64,000 nucleotides of DNA, taken from Methylomonas sp. Lineage in GTDB: Bacteria > Pseudomonadota > Gammaproteobacteria > Methylococcales > Methylomonadaceae. The position numbers and the translations under genes were made by a program. The notes under the pieces are model-generated. The model was not told the origin of the DNA, made no database searches, and saw only the letters and a list, made by a program, of their open reading frames with translations. The stretch covers positions 29,351 through 93,350 of the forward strand of contig PERU01000014.1 of assembly GCA_002928965.1 (NCBI GenBank). Direction: 5' to 3'. Positions 8,758-17,193 of this stretch are shown here, piece by piece; within the stretch, counting starts at the first letter, position 1; each line of letters opens with the position of its first letter.

Positions 8758-9813
8758 ATGAAAATCAGTCTGAAATGCCTTGTGCTAGGCTTAATTCTGC
8801 CGGTATTGCCGGCTCACGCCAGTGTTATGTATACGCTGGTGGATCTAATGCCGGATAACACGTCAATCAGCTCGGGAGCTATTTCGATTAGTGATGCCGG
8901 GCATGTTCTGGGTTTTACAGGCACTGGTGACAGTTTTGTTTACAAAAACAATAGTGTGAGCTGGTTGTCTGTACCCCGATATACCAGTGTTACCGGGATT
9001 AATTCAAGCGGTGTGGTGGTTGGCAATTCCGGTGGGCGTGGCATAGTGCACAGCAATGGCAGCACCCAAATAATCGGCGGTTTCAGTGGCAGTCCATTTT
9101 CCAGTCTGGCCTATGGGATCAATGATGCCGGGCAGGTAGTCGGCAGCGCATGGAATACTCAAGGAAATCAGCGAGCCACTATTGCCAGCAATGGAAGCTT
9201 GACTGATTTGGGCGCTTTGAATGGTGGTGGCTGGAGTGCGGGTAATGCCATCAACAATAGTGGTCAGGTGACCGGTGAGAGTCAAACGCCCAATGGTGGT
9301 CGCGCTTTTATCACTCGTAATGGTCAAATGGTGGATCTGGGCGCATTTGCCTGGGGCGTTAGCAGAGGCTATGCCATCAATGATTTGGGTCAAGTGGCAG
9401 GCACGTCCCATGTAACCAATAATGAAAAGCACGCGTTCATTACCACAGTTGATGATCAAATGATTGATATTGGCCTGCCCGGTTACACAAGCGAGGCATT
9501 TGGGCTAAATAACGCCGGACAAGCCGTTGGATATTTTAGCGATAATTTCGCTGGGGAGAACAAACGAGCGTTTGTTACCATCAATGGCGTGATGACCGAC
9601 CTGAATACGTTAATTGCAGCGGAAATCGGCTGGACGCTGATAACGGCTCACGACATCAATAATAGCGGGCAAATTGTTGGGGTGGGTATTGCCGCGAATG
9701 GCGTTGTGCGCGGGTTTCTATTAAATCCAGTGGCTTCTGTGCCATTACCCGCTTCCTTCTGGTTGTTCGGCTCGGTGTTGCTGGGTTGTGTTGCGCGACG
9801 TATGCAGATTTGA
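8758..9813 (+). CDS. Exported HAF-repeat protein with PEP-CTERM (VPLPA) sorting tail
   Basis: A 351-aa secreted protein. The signal peptide (LKCLVLGLILPVLPAHAS) is followed by tandem HAF-type repeats, each carrying an AINxxGQVVG-like core (GINDAGQVVGSA, AINNSGQVTGES, AINDLGQVAGTS, DINNSGQIVGVG). The C-terminus has VPLPASFWLFGS, a hydrophobic span and an RRM basic end, which is the PEP-CTERM/exosortase sorting signal. Start ATG 8758 is preceded by GAAGAGGA at good distance; an in-frame ATG-like start at 8728 lacks this. Likely a surface or exopolysaccharide-associated protein; specific function unknown. Confidence 0.88.
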   Translation: MKISLKCLVLGLILPVLPAHASVMYTLVDLMPDNTSISSGAISISDAGHVLGFTGTGDSFVYKNNSVSWLSVPRYTSVTGINSSGVVVGNSGGRGIVHSNGSTQIIGGFSGSPFSSLAYGINDAGQVVGSAWNTQGNQRATIASNGSLTDLGALNGGGWSAGNAINNSGQVTGESQTPNGGRAFITRNGQMVDLGAFAWGVSRGYAINDLGQVAGTSHVTNNEKHAFITTVDDQMIDIGLPGYTSEAFGLNNAGQAVGYFSDNFAGENKRAFVTINGVMTDLNTLIAAEIGWTLITAHDINNSGQIVGVGIAANGVVRGFLLNPVASVPLPASFWLFGSVLLGCVARRMQI

Positions 9814-10069
9814 TTCAGACGCCAGATCACTGAAGGCGGCTCGCGACTGGACAGGTTTCTGGGATAACCGCCTAACGATTCAAAGCGGCTGGTGTTATCG
9901 GCAGGCGAATGCAGACAGGTAAGCCTAGCTGCTAAGAGTGTTGGAAATCCGAGAGGGTTTGTTAAGATGTAATTATTTTGCATGTTTTTGTGCACCTGAT
10001 TATGTTCTCAGCCAACAGCGCTAAAACCGGTCTGGTGTGGGCTAATGACGATAACGAGGGTTTATTGAC

Positions 10070-10717
10070 GTGACAAACAGGATGAGTGCGCTGGTGATAG
10101 ACGATCATCCATTATCGGCCAGCGGCATTGCGGACTTTTTAATGTCCCATTGCGGCTTTGATGCAGCGCGGCCACTGTCTGACATTGCCGAGTTTTGGGC
10201 GGCCCTGGATACTGTTCACCCGCCGTCGTTGGCCGTGGTGGATTTCTGGTTACCCGGCGGTGCATCGCTGGGATTGTTGGAGGCTTTGAAGCAGCAATAC
10301 CCTGCCACTCGCTTGTTAGCCATCAGCGCCGATGACGACGCGGCGGTACTGGACAAGGTGCGCATAGCAGGGGCAGACGGTTTTTTGCATAAACAGGAGT
10401 CGCCGGAGGTGTTTGGTCGGGCTGTGGCCGCACTGTTGCAGGGAGCCACTTGGTTTCACGGTGGCGTAAAGTTGGCGGGGCGCGAGTTACCAAATAAGGA
10501 GTTGCCGGTCACTGTCGCCGAGCTGGGATTAACCACCCGCCAAGGTCAGGTGCTGGCAATGATGTTAAAGGGTTTGCCCAACAAACGTATTGCTCTGAAT
10601 TTGTCGCTATCCGAGCAAACCGTCAAGGAGCATGTGACCGGTATCCTGGAGCGGCTGGGTGCGCGTAATCGCATAGAAGTGATTACCCGCTTGCGTGGCC
10701 GCAAACTAGAAGACTGA
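10070..10717 (+). CDS. NarL/FixJ-type response regulator (REC-LuxR HTH)
   Basis: A 215-aa DNA-binding response regulator. The receiver domain has the acidic pair (IDDHPLSASG) and phospho-acceptor Asp58 (VVDFWLPGG). The C-terminal LuxR helix-turn-helix reads LTTRQGQVLAMMLKGLPNKR and LSLSEQTVKEHV. The start is GTG 10070, with GAGG nine bases upstream; ATG 10082 is an alternative. The stop overlaps the kinase gene by one base (TGATG), so the two are one operon and very likely cognate partners. The targets cannot be read from the sequence. Confidence 0.9.
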   Translation: MTNRMSALVIDDHPLSASGIADFLMSHCGFDAARPLSDIAEFWAALDTVHPPSLAVVDFWLPGGASLGLLEALKQQYPATRLLAISADDDAAVLDKVRIAGADGFLHKQESPEVFGRAVAALLQGATWFHGGVKLAGRELPNKELPVTVAELGLTTRQGQVLAMMLKGLPNKRIALNLSLSEQTVKEHVTGILERLGARNRIEVITRLRGRKLED

Positions 10718-12534
10718 TGAGCCGATCGATAAGTCAGGGATCCGGCAGTGCGACGTCATTGCGTTTTGCAGACATCAGTCCCAGCGGGCAGGCACGCTTG
10801 CTGGATATGACCCATAACCGCTTGATTTATGGCATCAGCATTATTCCCTTTGTGGGTCTGCCCTTCGTTTATTGGAAATATCAGCTCGATCAAAATGCAT
10901 GGGGATTGTTGTTTTGGACCCTGTCTTACTGCATCGGAATTCTGGCTGTACGCTTGCAGCAGCGGCAATATCTGAAAGACCGCGTTAACCTTGAGCCTGC
11001 AGTGGCAGTCACGAAGTGGCTGCCGATTATTCTGAAAATGGCCCTGGTCCATGGTGCAGGCTTGGCTGGCTTGGTGCTGATCGTAGCCGGGCGCGTCCCC
11101 TTCGAATTTAGTTTGTTGCTCTACATGAGTTTGGCGGCGATCATGGCGGCCAATGCTACCCATCAATCGCCAGTATTTAGCGCGTTTCAGCGGTTTTTCG
11201 GCGCTGCATGGGGTGGTTGTACACTGTTGACCCCTTGGGCATTTCCCGCACATTGGCATCTGGTTTTGCCCTTATGCCTGACCTACATTTTGTCGATCCA
11301 CAGGCACTCTTCAATTGCCCACGGCTTTTTTATGCAACAGATAAAGTTGGAAGAAGATAGCGCCAAGTTGGCCGAAAACTATCGGCTTGCCAAGGACGAA
11401 GCCGAAGCGGCGTTGCGCGCCAAAAACCAATTCCTTACCACCGCCAGCCACGACCTGCGCCAGCCGGTGCATGCCATGGGCTTTCTGATCGAATCCATTT
11501 CCCGGCGCAACCAGGAGCCGGCGCTGCAACCGGCCTTGCAAGATTTGAAGCAAAGCGTGCAATCGATTACCCAGATGTTCAATTCGCTGCTGGATTTATC
11601 CAGAATCGAGTTGGGTGCTCAGCCGGTGAATCTGCAGACAGTGGCGCTGGACCCGCTGATGAACGATGTCGCCACCCTGTTTCGGGAAGAGGCGCACTCA
11701 CGGCAACTCGAGATCAGAATTAGGTTGAGCGGCGGTCGGGCGCTGGTCACCGCCGACGCCATGTTACTGCGCCAATCCATGATCAACCTGATGCAAAATG
11801 CCTTGCGCTATACGCAAAGGGGTGGAGTGCTGATGGCCGTCAGACGCCGGGGTGGCTGCTGGCAATTTGAGGTGTGGGATACCGGAGTCGGTATCGCCGA
11901 AGACGACCAGCAACGCATTTATTCGCCATTCTTTCGACCGGAACATGCCTGGCGTATTGACAATGCCGGTCACGGTTTGGGCTTGGCGGTGGTGGCGCGT
12001 TGCGCGGATTTAATGGGTGCCAGCCAGGGTTTAAGTTCGCGGGAAGGGCGCGGCTCGCGTTTCTGGTTGCGATTGCCCGCCGCGCAACGCACCGAACGGC
12101 GATCGGCAGCGCGCGAGCCAACCTTGGCAGCGACTGAGCGGAGCATCGCTTTGAGTGGCCGTTGCCTGATCATCGACGACGAGCCACAAGTACGCAGTGC
12201 CTGGCTTGCTTTGCTCAGTTCGTGGGGTGTGGACGCTGCGTGCGTGGCATCCGCCAACGAAGCGCTGGCCTTGCTTGATGCCGGCTTCCTGCCTCACGCG
12301 ATCTTTTGCGACCAGCGTTTGCGCTCCGGCGAGAGCGGCTTCGAGTTGTTGCAAGCCTTGCTGGAACGCTGTCCGGATGCTGCCGGGGCGATGATCAGCG
12401 GTGAGTTTGATTCGCCAGCTCTGGCGCAAGCCGAGCAGGAGGGGTATTTGGTGTTGCACAAGCCCTTGGATCCGGAGGCGCTTTATGCTCTGCTATCACG
12501 GCTTTTGTCGCTTCCGGACAACGACCTGTCATAA
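10717..12534 (+). CDS. Hybrid sensor histidine kinase with C-terminal receiver
   Basis: A 605-aa membrane sensor. Residues 35-210 hold about six hydrophobic segments with no large periplasmic loop, so it may sense within the membrane. A coiled linker leads to HisKA with His245 in ASHDLRQPVHAMG, then HATPase_c (NLMQNALRYT; DTGVGI; GHGLGLAVV), and a receiver (LIIDDEPQVRSAW; Asp532 in FCDQRL) that ends the protein. Such kinase-receiver proteins are often paired with a LuxR regulator encoded directly upstream, as here. Ligand unknown. Confidence 0.92.
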   Translation: MSRSISQGSGSATSLRFADISPSGQARLLDMTHNRLIYGISIIPFVGLPFVYWKYQLDQNAWGLLFWTLSYCIGILAVRLQQRQYLKDRVNLEPAVAVTKWLPIILKMALVHGAGLAGLVLIVAGRVPFEFSLLLYMSLAAIMAANATHQSPVFSAFQRFFGAAWGGCTLLTPWAFPAHWHLVLPLCLTYILSIHRHSSIAHGFFMQQIKLEEDSAKLAENYRLAKDEAEAALRAKNQFLTTASHDLRQPVHAMGFLIESISRRNQEPALQPALQDLKQSVQSITQMFNSLLDLSRIELGAQPVNLQTVALDPLMNDVATLFREEAHSRQLEIRIRLSGGRALVTADAMLLRQSMINLMQNALRYTQRGGVLMAVRRRGGCWQFEVWDTGVGIAEDDQQRIYSPFFRPEHAWRIDNAGHGLGLAVVARCADLMGASQGLSSREGRGSRFWLRLPAAQRTERRSAAREPTLAATERSIALSGRCLIIDDEPQVRSAWLALLSSWGVDAACVASANEALALLDAGFLPHAIFCDQRLRSGESGFELLQALLERCPDAAGAMISGEFDSPALAQAEQEGYLVLHKPLDPEALYALLSRLLSLPDNDLS

Positions 12535-12944
12535 CGATTCAGCCTCTGCAACGTCTATCATCCAAAAGTCTCAGCGTGCGGCGTTTATGGTTTCGTGGCG
12601 CTGCGCTGACTGTCACTCTCCCTGGATAATACAGTCTGATGTTCCAGCTAATTCCGCAGTGCGCATCCTCAGAAGTCGTCATTTGACGTAGCGTCTGGCG
12701 CTCGTGTGGATTGCCGGAATCCGATCCGCACTACCCGAATAGGTTTGATACCTGACTTTGTAATCAGGATTCAATGGGGACGCTTTACCTTGGAAAAATC
12801 AGTCGAGTACTCCAGATCCGGTTCCTGCCAGGTCCAGCCAGACGTTGGAATGTTCTCTCAATGACTGTGGGGGAAAACTCCGTACGCGCTCTATAAAGCG
12901 CGAACGGAGTTCACTCAAGCTAACTGATCTTTTTAAGATAAACG
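12535..12944. other. Gene-free stretch
   Basis: No convincing coding frame, RNA gene or repeat is seen between the hybrid kinase stop and the terminator of the convergent PEP-CTERM gene. The frames open here lack codon bias and ribosome sites. Confidence 0.6.
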
Positions 12945-12992
12945 TAAAAAACCGGGATCGTCGATAAACGCATGATGCGTGGCAATCCCGGC
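12945..12992 (-). terminator. Intrinsic terminator of the PEP-CTERM gene
   Basis: On the minus strand CCGGGAT (12985-12991 side) pairs with ATCCCGG (12952-12958 side), followed by a run of six T. It lies 9 bases after the minus-strand stop codon at 13001. Confidence 0.75.
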
Positions 12993-13000
12993 CCGTTAAT

Positions 13001-13570
13001 TTATGCCAAAACGTTTGCTTTTCTGCGTCCCGTAACAATCATGCCCAGTAAAGCACTACCCATAAACCAAACAGCGGAGGGTAAAGGCACTATGGCCGGC
13101 AGATCATCTGATACTACTGAGGGGCTGATATCAAAGCCGTATAAAAAATGCGAGTTTTCGAACGCTCCGCCATCGCTGAAAATCAACATGTTGGCATCTG
13201 AACCCAAATTGACGTTACCTACTTCAGAACTCCAGTTACCTTGGGATAGGAAACCAATTTGAAAATTGTTGGAACCTAGCAAAGTACCTGATGCTGCCGC
13301 ATGGCTGATCGTGTAATTTGAACCGCTTTGGACAAAGGCAATTTCACCTATGCCGTTAAAGGTCAAAACCGGTGCTGCGATACTGAGATCGGCTGTGTCT
13401 TCAAAAATACCGAAAGTATCGTTAAAGGAAGGAAACGCAAATCCTAATGGATTGATTGATATTAAATTGATGTCGCCATCATTCGGTGCCCAAACACCAG
13501 CAGAACTGGCAGTCGAGATAGCAAACAGGGAAACGCCCAATACTTGTTTTAATGATGTATTTATTTTCAT
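13001..13570 (-). CDS. Exported PEP-CTERM protein
   Basis: A 189-aa secreted protein of unknown function. The signal peptide (VLGVSLFAISTASSAG) leads into a beta-rich, low-charge body with no recognised enzyme motif. The tail has VPLPSAVWFMGSALLGM followed by RRK, a VPLPA-type exosortase sorting signal like that of the protein at 8758-9813. It is transcribed alone on the minus strand, with its own terminator and a structured leader upstream (13627-13712). Confidence 0.85.
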   Translation of the reverse strand: MKINTSLKQVLGVSLFAISTASSAGVWAPNDGDINLISINPLGFAFPSFNDTFGIFEDTADLSIAAPVLTFNGIGEIAFVQSGSNYTISHAAASGTLLGSNNFQIGFLSQGNWSSEVGNVNLGSDANMLIFSDGGAFENSHFLYGFDISPSVVSDDLPAIVPLPSAVWFMGSALLGMIVTGRRKANVLA

Positions 13571-13626
13571 GGATTAGCCTTTGTGTGATTGACATTAATT
13601 AACAGCCATCCGGATTGGCCTATAGT

Positions 13627-13712
13627 CCCCGCCACGGGTATAGCTGCTGCGATACCCGTGTTAACAGAGATTTGTGGTGGGGAATTACGGCAGTTGCCTT
13701 GGCTGTAATTCC
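13627..13712. other. Two adjacent strong inverted repeats in the leader of the PEP-CTERM gene
   Basis: CACGGGTAT (13633-13641) pairs with ATACCCGTG (13652-13660), while CCCCGCCAC (13627-13635) can alternatively pair with GTGGTGGGG (13674-13682). A second hairpin, GGAATTAC (13681-13688) with GTAATTCC (13705-13712), follows directly. It starts 57 bases upstream of the minus-strand start codon at 13570, so it could be a structured 5' leader. I could not match it to a known riboswitch. Confidence 0.5.
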
Positions 13713-13820
13713 CTGAAGATTCGCTGAGTAGATCGATTCCGCTGATTCCCTCAAGGGCATACATCCGGATCGATAGAAGGATTTAATCAGGCTCCTGGAA
13801 CTATGTTTAAAACTGCGCCC

Positions 13821-13930
13821 CGGAGCCTGTCCGAGAAAGACTGATGATCGGGACGATTTGAGACATTGTTACTCTGAAAGTCATAGTGGGAGCGACGCCT
13901 TCGTCGCTCCTGCCCTAACTTTCATCGACC
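13821..13930. repeat. Mixed repeat fragments downstream of the PRC-barrel gene
   Basis: CGGAGCCTGTCCGAGAAA (13821-13838) is a short copy of the inverted-repeat element end. At 13869-13930 the inverted complement matches the right part of repeat family D (TCAGAGTAA side) and contains the perfect hairpin GGAGCGACG-CCTT-CGTCGCTCC (13889-13910). The hairpin could also serve as a transcription end for the minus-strand gene, although no T run follows. Confidence 0.5.
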
Positions 13931-13970
13931 GGGGTGATTTCGAGTTTTCGTGATCGTTTGGATGTTGATG

Positions 13971-14579
13971 TTATGGTGCCACGCCGTAAAATTGATTGAG
14001 ACCTTCACGTTGTAAATCCCAGCTATCGGAACTATCCGGCCAATGTTTTTTGTCAAACCCTGGTGCTGTTTTTAAGGTGGTTTTATCCATGTTGAGAGCA
14101 TAATTGCGCCGGTCGACCGACCAGTGCAGCGCTTGCCAGGGGATGGCGAACAACTTGTTGCCCATGCCCATGGCGCCGCCGAAAGTTACTACGGCATACA
14201 CAACCTGACCATTATCCGGGTTTAACACTAGGTCTTTGATTTCCCCGAGTTTGTCGCCATTGGGGTTTTTAACGGCAGTGCCAATAATTTTGCTGGCTCG
14301 GCTCACTTGCTGCATTAATTGATTGGATTTTTGCTCACTTTCGCTAGCCTGCTTTTCATCGACTTGTATCAACTCATTGGGGTTTTCTGTTGCATAAGCG
14401 GCATTCAGACAGGCAATGCTCATGATCGTGGCAATTTTTAATCCGGCCTTATTTGTTACGGGTATTTGTTTTGGACTGAGCTTGTTGAAGACCAGGGCGG
14501 AACCCCCTTCGACACGCTCAGTACCCACATGGGCAGTATTTAAAGGCCGGGTTAATTTTAGGATAGGTGTGGTTTTCAT
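13971..14579 (-). CDS. Exported PRC-barrel protein with inserted repeat in its N-terminus
   Basis: A 202-aa protein. The PRC-barrel (about residues 92-180: GTAVKNPNGDKLGEIKDLVL, VVYAVVTFGGAMGMGNKLFA) is close to the paralogue at 25722-26282. Residues 15-46 are an extra block (AHVGTERVEGG, LVFNKLSPKQ, TNKAGLK) between the basic N-terminus and the hydrophobic signal core; the paralogue lacks it. The block derives from a DNA repeat seen twice more nearby. Periplasmic location is likely if the signal still works. It is read divergently from csbD, with an operator-like motif 91 bases upstream. Function of these stress-associated PRC proteins is not established. Confidence 0.85.
   Translation of the reverse strand: MKTTPILKLTRPLNTAHVGTERVEGGSALVFNKLSPKQIPVTNKAGLKIATIMSIACLNAAYATENPNELIQVDEKQASESEQKSNQLMQQVSRASKIIGTAVKNPNGDKLGEIKDLVLNPDNGQVVYAVVTFGGAMGMGNKLFAIPWQALHWSVDRRNYALNMDKTTLKTAPGFDKKHWPDSSDSWDLQREGLNQFYGVAP
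14442..14537 (-). repeat. In-frame repeat insertion, copy 1
   Basis: Encodes TAHVGTERVEGG...FNKLSPKQ...TNKAGLK. It aligns with the blocks at 15149-15262 and, in part, 15867-15938. The DNA contains the CCTTCGACACGCTCAGTACC sequence, a form of the common proteobacterial TTCGAC-CTCAG intergenic repeat. Confidence 0.7.
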
Positions 14580-14660
14580 AGTGTTCTCCGTTGGACTTGT
14601 CAGTAGAGCCCAACATGATGTGTAGTTTGATCGGTAGGTTCACTTTATCTAAATCCGCGG

Positions 14661-14683
14661 GCGCTGTCGGTTCGTTAGCAAAC
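14661..14683. promoter_or_regulatory. Operator-like inverted repeat GTTCGTTAGCAAAC
   Basis: GTTCG-TTAG-CAAAC (14670-14683), with GCGCTGTCG alongside, lies 91 bases upstream of the minus-strand PRC-barrel gene and 211 bases upstream of csbD. The reverse complement (GCTAACGAACCGACAGCGC) matches the sequence at 25600-25621 almost base for base. Similar sites precede ompA and DUF883. Confidence 0.55.
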
Positions 14684-14893
14684 ATAGATTTTCCTAGCTC
14701 GGTCCTCCACCGACAGGGTTGTTATCGAATCGCTTCTGGTATGGATAAGGCAGATCGCTCGCTCATTTATCTAGCTTTTAATCTATGTGCGCTGCCGTAC
14801 CGACCCGGCGATGCAGAGTGCGTATGGTTCTAATCTGGCGTTGAAATAGCTTCCACGCTGTATTTGAAATCCAATAATTTCGGGAGATAGGTT

Positions 14894-15070
14894 ATGAATA
14901 AAGATCAAGTGAAAGGTCGCGTTGAAGAAGCCAAAGGCAAAATCAAAGAAGTAGCCGGCAAAATACTGGACGACGAAACTATGGAAGTGGAAGGCACTCT
15001 GCAAAAAAATGTTGGTAAAGCGCAGGCGGGATTTGGCAATCTCAAAGAAGACATTAAGAGCACTAAATAG
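14894..15070 (+). CDS. CsbD-family stress protein
   Basis: A 58-aa, strongly charged hydrophilic protein starting MNKDQVKGRVEEAKGKIKEV, the standard CsbD signature, and ending in a second related half (GKAQAGFGNLKEDI). CsbD proteins are induced by general, osmotic or phosphate stress in many bacteria; the molecular role is unknown. The start follows GGGAGATAGGTT, a good ribosome site. The gene sits between an operator-like motif and the SmbP-like gene. Confidence 0.9.
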   Translation: MNKDQVKGRVEEAKGKIKEVAGKILDDETMEVEGTLQKNVGKAQAGFGNLKEDIKSTK

Positions 15071-15103
15071 ACACGTGTTGTCCCATACTAACTGACGGAA
15101 CTG

Positions 15104-15553
15104 ATGATGAAACCAAATACCATAAAACTATTAATCCTGCCCTTTAATACCGCTCGCCCTCATACCCGTTTAGGTAAAGAGCCTGTCGAAGGGTCTGCAA
15201 TCGGCTTTGACAAACGCAGTCATAACGGTAAGACACTGACAAATAAGCTCGGGTTAATCAATAGCCTATGGGCTGCAGTCGCTCTATCCCTGGTTTCCCT
15301 GGGTGCGTTTGCCGCAGACAGCCACATGACACAATCGATCAAACATGCAGAAGCCGCTGTTAAAGCATCCGATGCCAAGGCAATAACCGAGCATGCAGAA
15401 ACGGCTAAAAGCCATGTGGTAATCAGTGAAGAGCATTTAAAAGCCAGTGTGACCAGCCTGGATTTGGCAATCGAGCATGGCAAACAAGGGCACGCTGATT
15501 TAGCCAAAAAAGCCGCAGAAGAGGCGGTAACGCACCTGAAAGCGGCGCAATAA
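15104..15553 (+). CDS. Exported SmbP-like small metal-binding protein
   Basis: A 149-aa protein (ATG at 15104 or 15107). The mature part is a histidine- and alanine-rich helical repeat: SIKHAEAAVKASD, ITEHAETAKSHVVISEEHLKA, AIEHGKQGHADLA, AVTHLKAAQ. This spacing matches the periplasmic small metal-binding protein SmbP described from Nitrosomonas (established family), which binds copper and other divalent metals. The signal core (LWAAVALSLVSLGAFAAD) is preceded by an extra repeat-derived block at residues 16-53. It lies 33 bases after csbD and may share its transcript. Confidence 0.82.
   Translation: MMKPNTIKLLILPFNTARPHTRLGKEPVEGSAIGFDKRSHNGKTLTNKLGLINSLWAAVALSLVSLGAFAADSHMTQSIKHAEAAVKASDAKAITEHAETAKSHVVISEEHLKASVTSLDLAIEHGKQGHADLAKKAAEEAVTHLKAAQ
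15149..15262 (+). repeat. In-frame repeat insertion, copy 2
   Basis: Encodes ARPHTRLGKEPVEGSAIGFD, KRSHNG and TNKLGLI within the SmbP-like pre-protein, at the same position relative to the signal core as copy 1 in the PRC-barrel protein. The core DNA is GAGCCTGTCGAAGGGTCTGC. Confidence 0.7.
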
Positions 15554-16001
15554 AAAACCAGTAAAGCTTGCGTGCTGGCCTAAAAAACCAGCACTCAGTG
15601 GGTTCGACGCCGGCTATTAACCCGGTCTTAGGATAACCTGTCCGCCTATATGCCCCTTTGAGTAAAAGCCCGGCTAAGGATATGAGCGACAATAATTTCC
15701 CTGTTTCGGCTGATAAGGATCTTCCCGTCCGTCCTGAACCTCTCGAGGTATGGACTCGGAAATACCGGCGCTCGCCGCGCCAACCCGATCATGCTTCGAC
15801 TTTGCTCTGCACGAACGGGTTGACGGGAACAGTTGTTCGGGACGTTATTTTTGACGAAGTCCTAAGGACATGACAAACGGGCCTCGACAAGTTCAGCCAT
15901 AACGGCATACCAATTAAAAATAAGGCCGTGTTAATAGTTCACTACACGCGTCTTCCTGTCCTCATCGCCATCCATTTGGCGAGCGTATTCGGAGCAAACA
16001 C
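15554..16001. other. Intergenic region with a third copy of the signal-peptide repeat
   Basis: No intact gene. At 15867-15938 the DNA matches copy 2 (GACAAACGG, CATAACGG, AATAAGG...GTTAATAG) and could encode LDKFSHNG...KNKAVLI followed by a hydrophobic stretch that stops near 16025. This looks like the front of a decayed exported-protein gene. A GAACAGTTGTTC near-palindrome lies at 15827-15838. Confidence 0.45.
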
Positions 16002-16151
16002 ATGTTTCAAACAATTCTGATTTTATTGATCGTCCTCTGGTTGCTGGGGCTGGTTTCCTCTTACACGCTAGGAGGCTTTATTCATCTGCTACTGGTGGTT
16101 GCGGTCATCATGATTCTGTTAAGGGTGATTCGGGGTCGATCGGCGCTTTGA
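16002..16151 (+). CDS. Small lmo0937/DUF5670-like membrane protein
   Basis: A 49-aa protein made almost entirely of two hydrophobic segments (LILLIVLWLLGLVSSYTLGG and HLLLVVAVIMILLRVIRG) with a basic end. The pattern LWLLGLVSSYTLGGFIH is typical of the lmo0937 family of small inner-membrane proteins, which are usually stress associated and of unknown function. GGAG lies 9 bases before the ATG. Confidence 0.8.
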   Translation: MFQTILILLIVLWLLGLVSSYTLGGFIHLLLVVAVIMILLRVIRGRSAL

Positions 16152-16271
16152 ATCGCAATCACTGCCGGCCTTAAATGCCGTTCGCCCTGCGTTCTACGTT
16201 GTTCTATTTACAAACTACCCTCATGCTCGCCGGGAAGCGGGCTGCAATGTGCTGTTTAGGCCGGATGGCAT

Positions 16272-16306
16272 CCGTAGCAGGTTCTTTATTCTCGGACAGG
16301 CTGCTA
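16272..16306 (-). repeat. Inverse copy of the GGAGCCTGTCCGAGAATAG element end
   Basis: Read on the minus strand it gives AGCAGCCTGTCCGAGAATAA then AGAACCTGCTACGGA, matching the left end of the element at 45297-45460. Only one end is present. Confidence 0.6.
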
Positions 16307-16402
16307 GGCTCCATGAATGGTTCGAAACTCGCCATCCATGGTTACTTGGATACCCCCGTTTCCCGGCGGGTATGACGGTTTTTCTTCTAATCTGACAAAG
16401 AA

Positions 16403-16762
16403 TTAATCGGGCTTTTCTTCAGCAAGATAGAACGACCTGATCATCCAGAGTAGCGGTAAAGCCGTGTGTAGCAAGCTGACGAAATTCATCAGTGTCATCA
16501 GCGGCGTTGTTTTTTTGGCAGGGGTAGATCCGTTGGCTTTCGATGACTGGGTATGAGTAAGTTCGCCGATGATGAACCCGCTTCCGCCAGCCAGCCATAG
16601 GCTGGCCGCTGAAGTTATATGCCGGTGGAAGCTGTTGATCAGTTTTGCGGCGGCGGCATCAAGCCGGCGTTGTCTAAGGTGTAATTGCCGCTCGGCATGC
16701 TTGATTTGCGTGTTTAATGAAATGAGTTTAAGACCAGTGGTATCAGACGAAATTGCATTCAC
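16403..16762 (-). CDS. Hypothetical membrane protein, YqjK-like position
   Basis: A 119-aa protein with an N-terminal basic helical part (QIKHAERQLHLRQRRLDAAA) and two hydrophobic segments (SLWLAGGSGFIIGEL and the C-terminal VSLLHTALPLLWMI). Its ATG overlaps the stop of the upstream holin-X/YqjE-like gene by four bases. Position and layout recall YqjK in the E. coli yqjCDEK operon, but the sequence likeness is weak. It is the last gene of the BON-DUF883-YqjE-like operon. Confidence 0.7.
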   Translation of the reverse strand: MNAISSDTTGLKLISLNTQIKHAERQLHLRQRRLDAAAAKLINSFHRHITSAASLWLAGGSGFIIGELTHTQSSKANGSTPAKKTTPLMTLMNFVSLLHTALPLLWMIRSFYLAEEKPD

Positions 16763-17187
16763 CTCGGCCTACCCGTGTCTTGAGGCGTAGGCGCGGGCGT
16801 GAGGCTGCGAAGCAGGGCCGGAAATGCTAGATAACGACTTTTATGACGAATCACTGCAGCAAGCATCAACACCAGCAGTAAATTGCCGGCAACGGCAAGC
16901 AGGATGACGCTACTTGCTGCAATGCCGTTTTCGAGCATCCCCAATACAGCGGCGGCCACTAATCCCAGCCATGCAGTATTCAACAGCACGGCTATCAGGA
17001 TGCCTGCCACCAGCATATCCACCAGACTCAAACCCGCCCGTTGCGATTCCAGTGCCGCGAGCTGCAAGCGATCATGACCTAAACCTCTTAGCTCAAGCCA
17101 TAACGCGTGCGCATCATTCAGCAGACCGGCTTCGCCAGACGAGGTCGAATCTGCAGGATCAGTACTAGATGTCTGGTCTGGTGGCAT
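16759..17187 (-). CDS. YqjE-like / holin-X family membrane protein
   Basis: A 142-aa protein: a soluble helical N-terminus, then two long hydrophobic segments (LVDMLVAGILIAVLLNTAWL and SSVILLAVAGNLLLVLMLAA) and a basic proline-rich tail. This is the layout of the YqjE/Actinobacterial holin-X family. It is preceded by a DUF883 (YqjD-like) gene with a 6-base gap, as in the E. coli yqjD-yqjE pair. Despite the family name there is no sign of prophage here. Role: inner-membrane protein, probably stress related. Confidence 0.78.
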   Translation of the reverse strand: MPPDQTSSTDPADSTSSGEAGLLNDAHALWLELRGLGHDRLQLAALESQRAGLSLVDMLVAGILIAVLLNTAWLGLVAAAVLGMLENGIAASSVILLAVAGNLLLVLMLAAVIRHKSRYLAFPALLRSLTPAPTPQDTGRPR

Positions 17188-17193
17188 CGCGTG

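Noticed and set aside
16759..17187. Holin gene as a sign of prophage
   Set aside because: The family name is misleading; no phage structural, lysis or integrase gene is nearby and the neighbours are stress genes.
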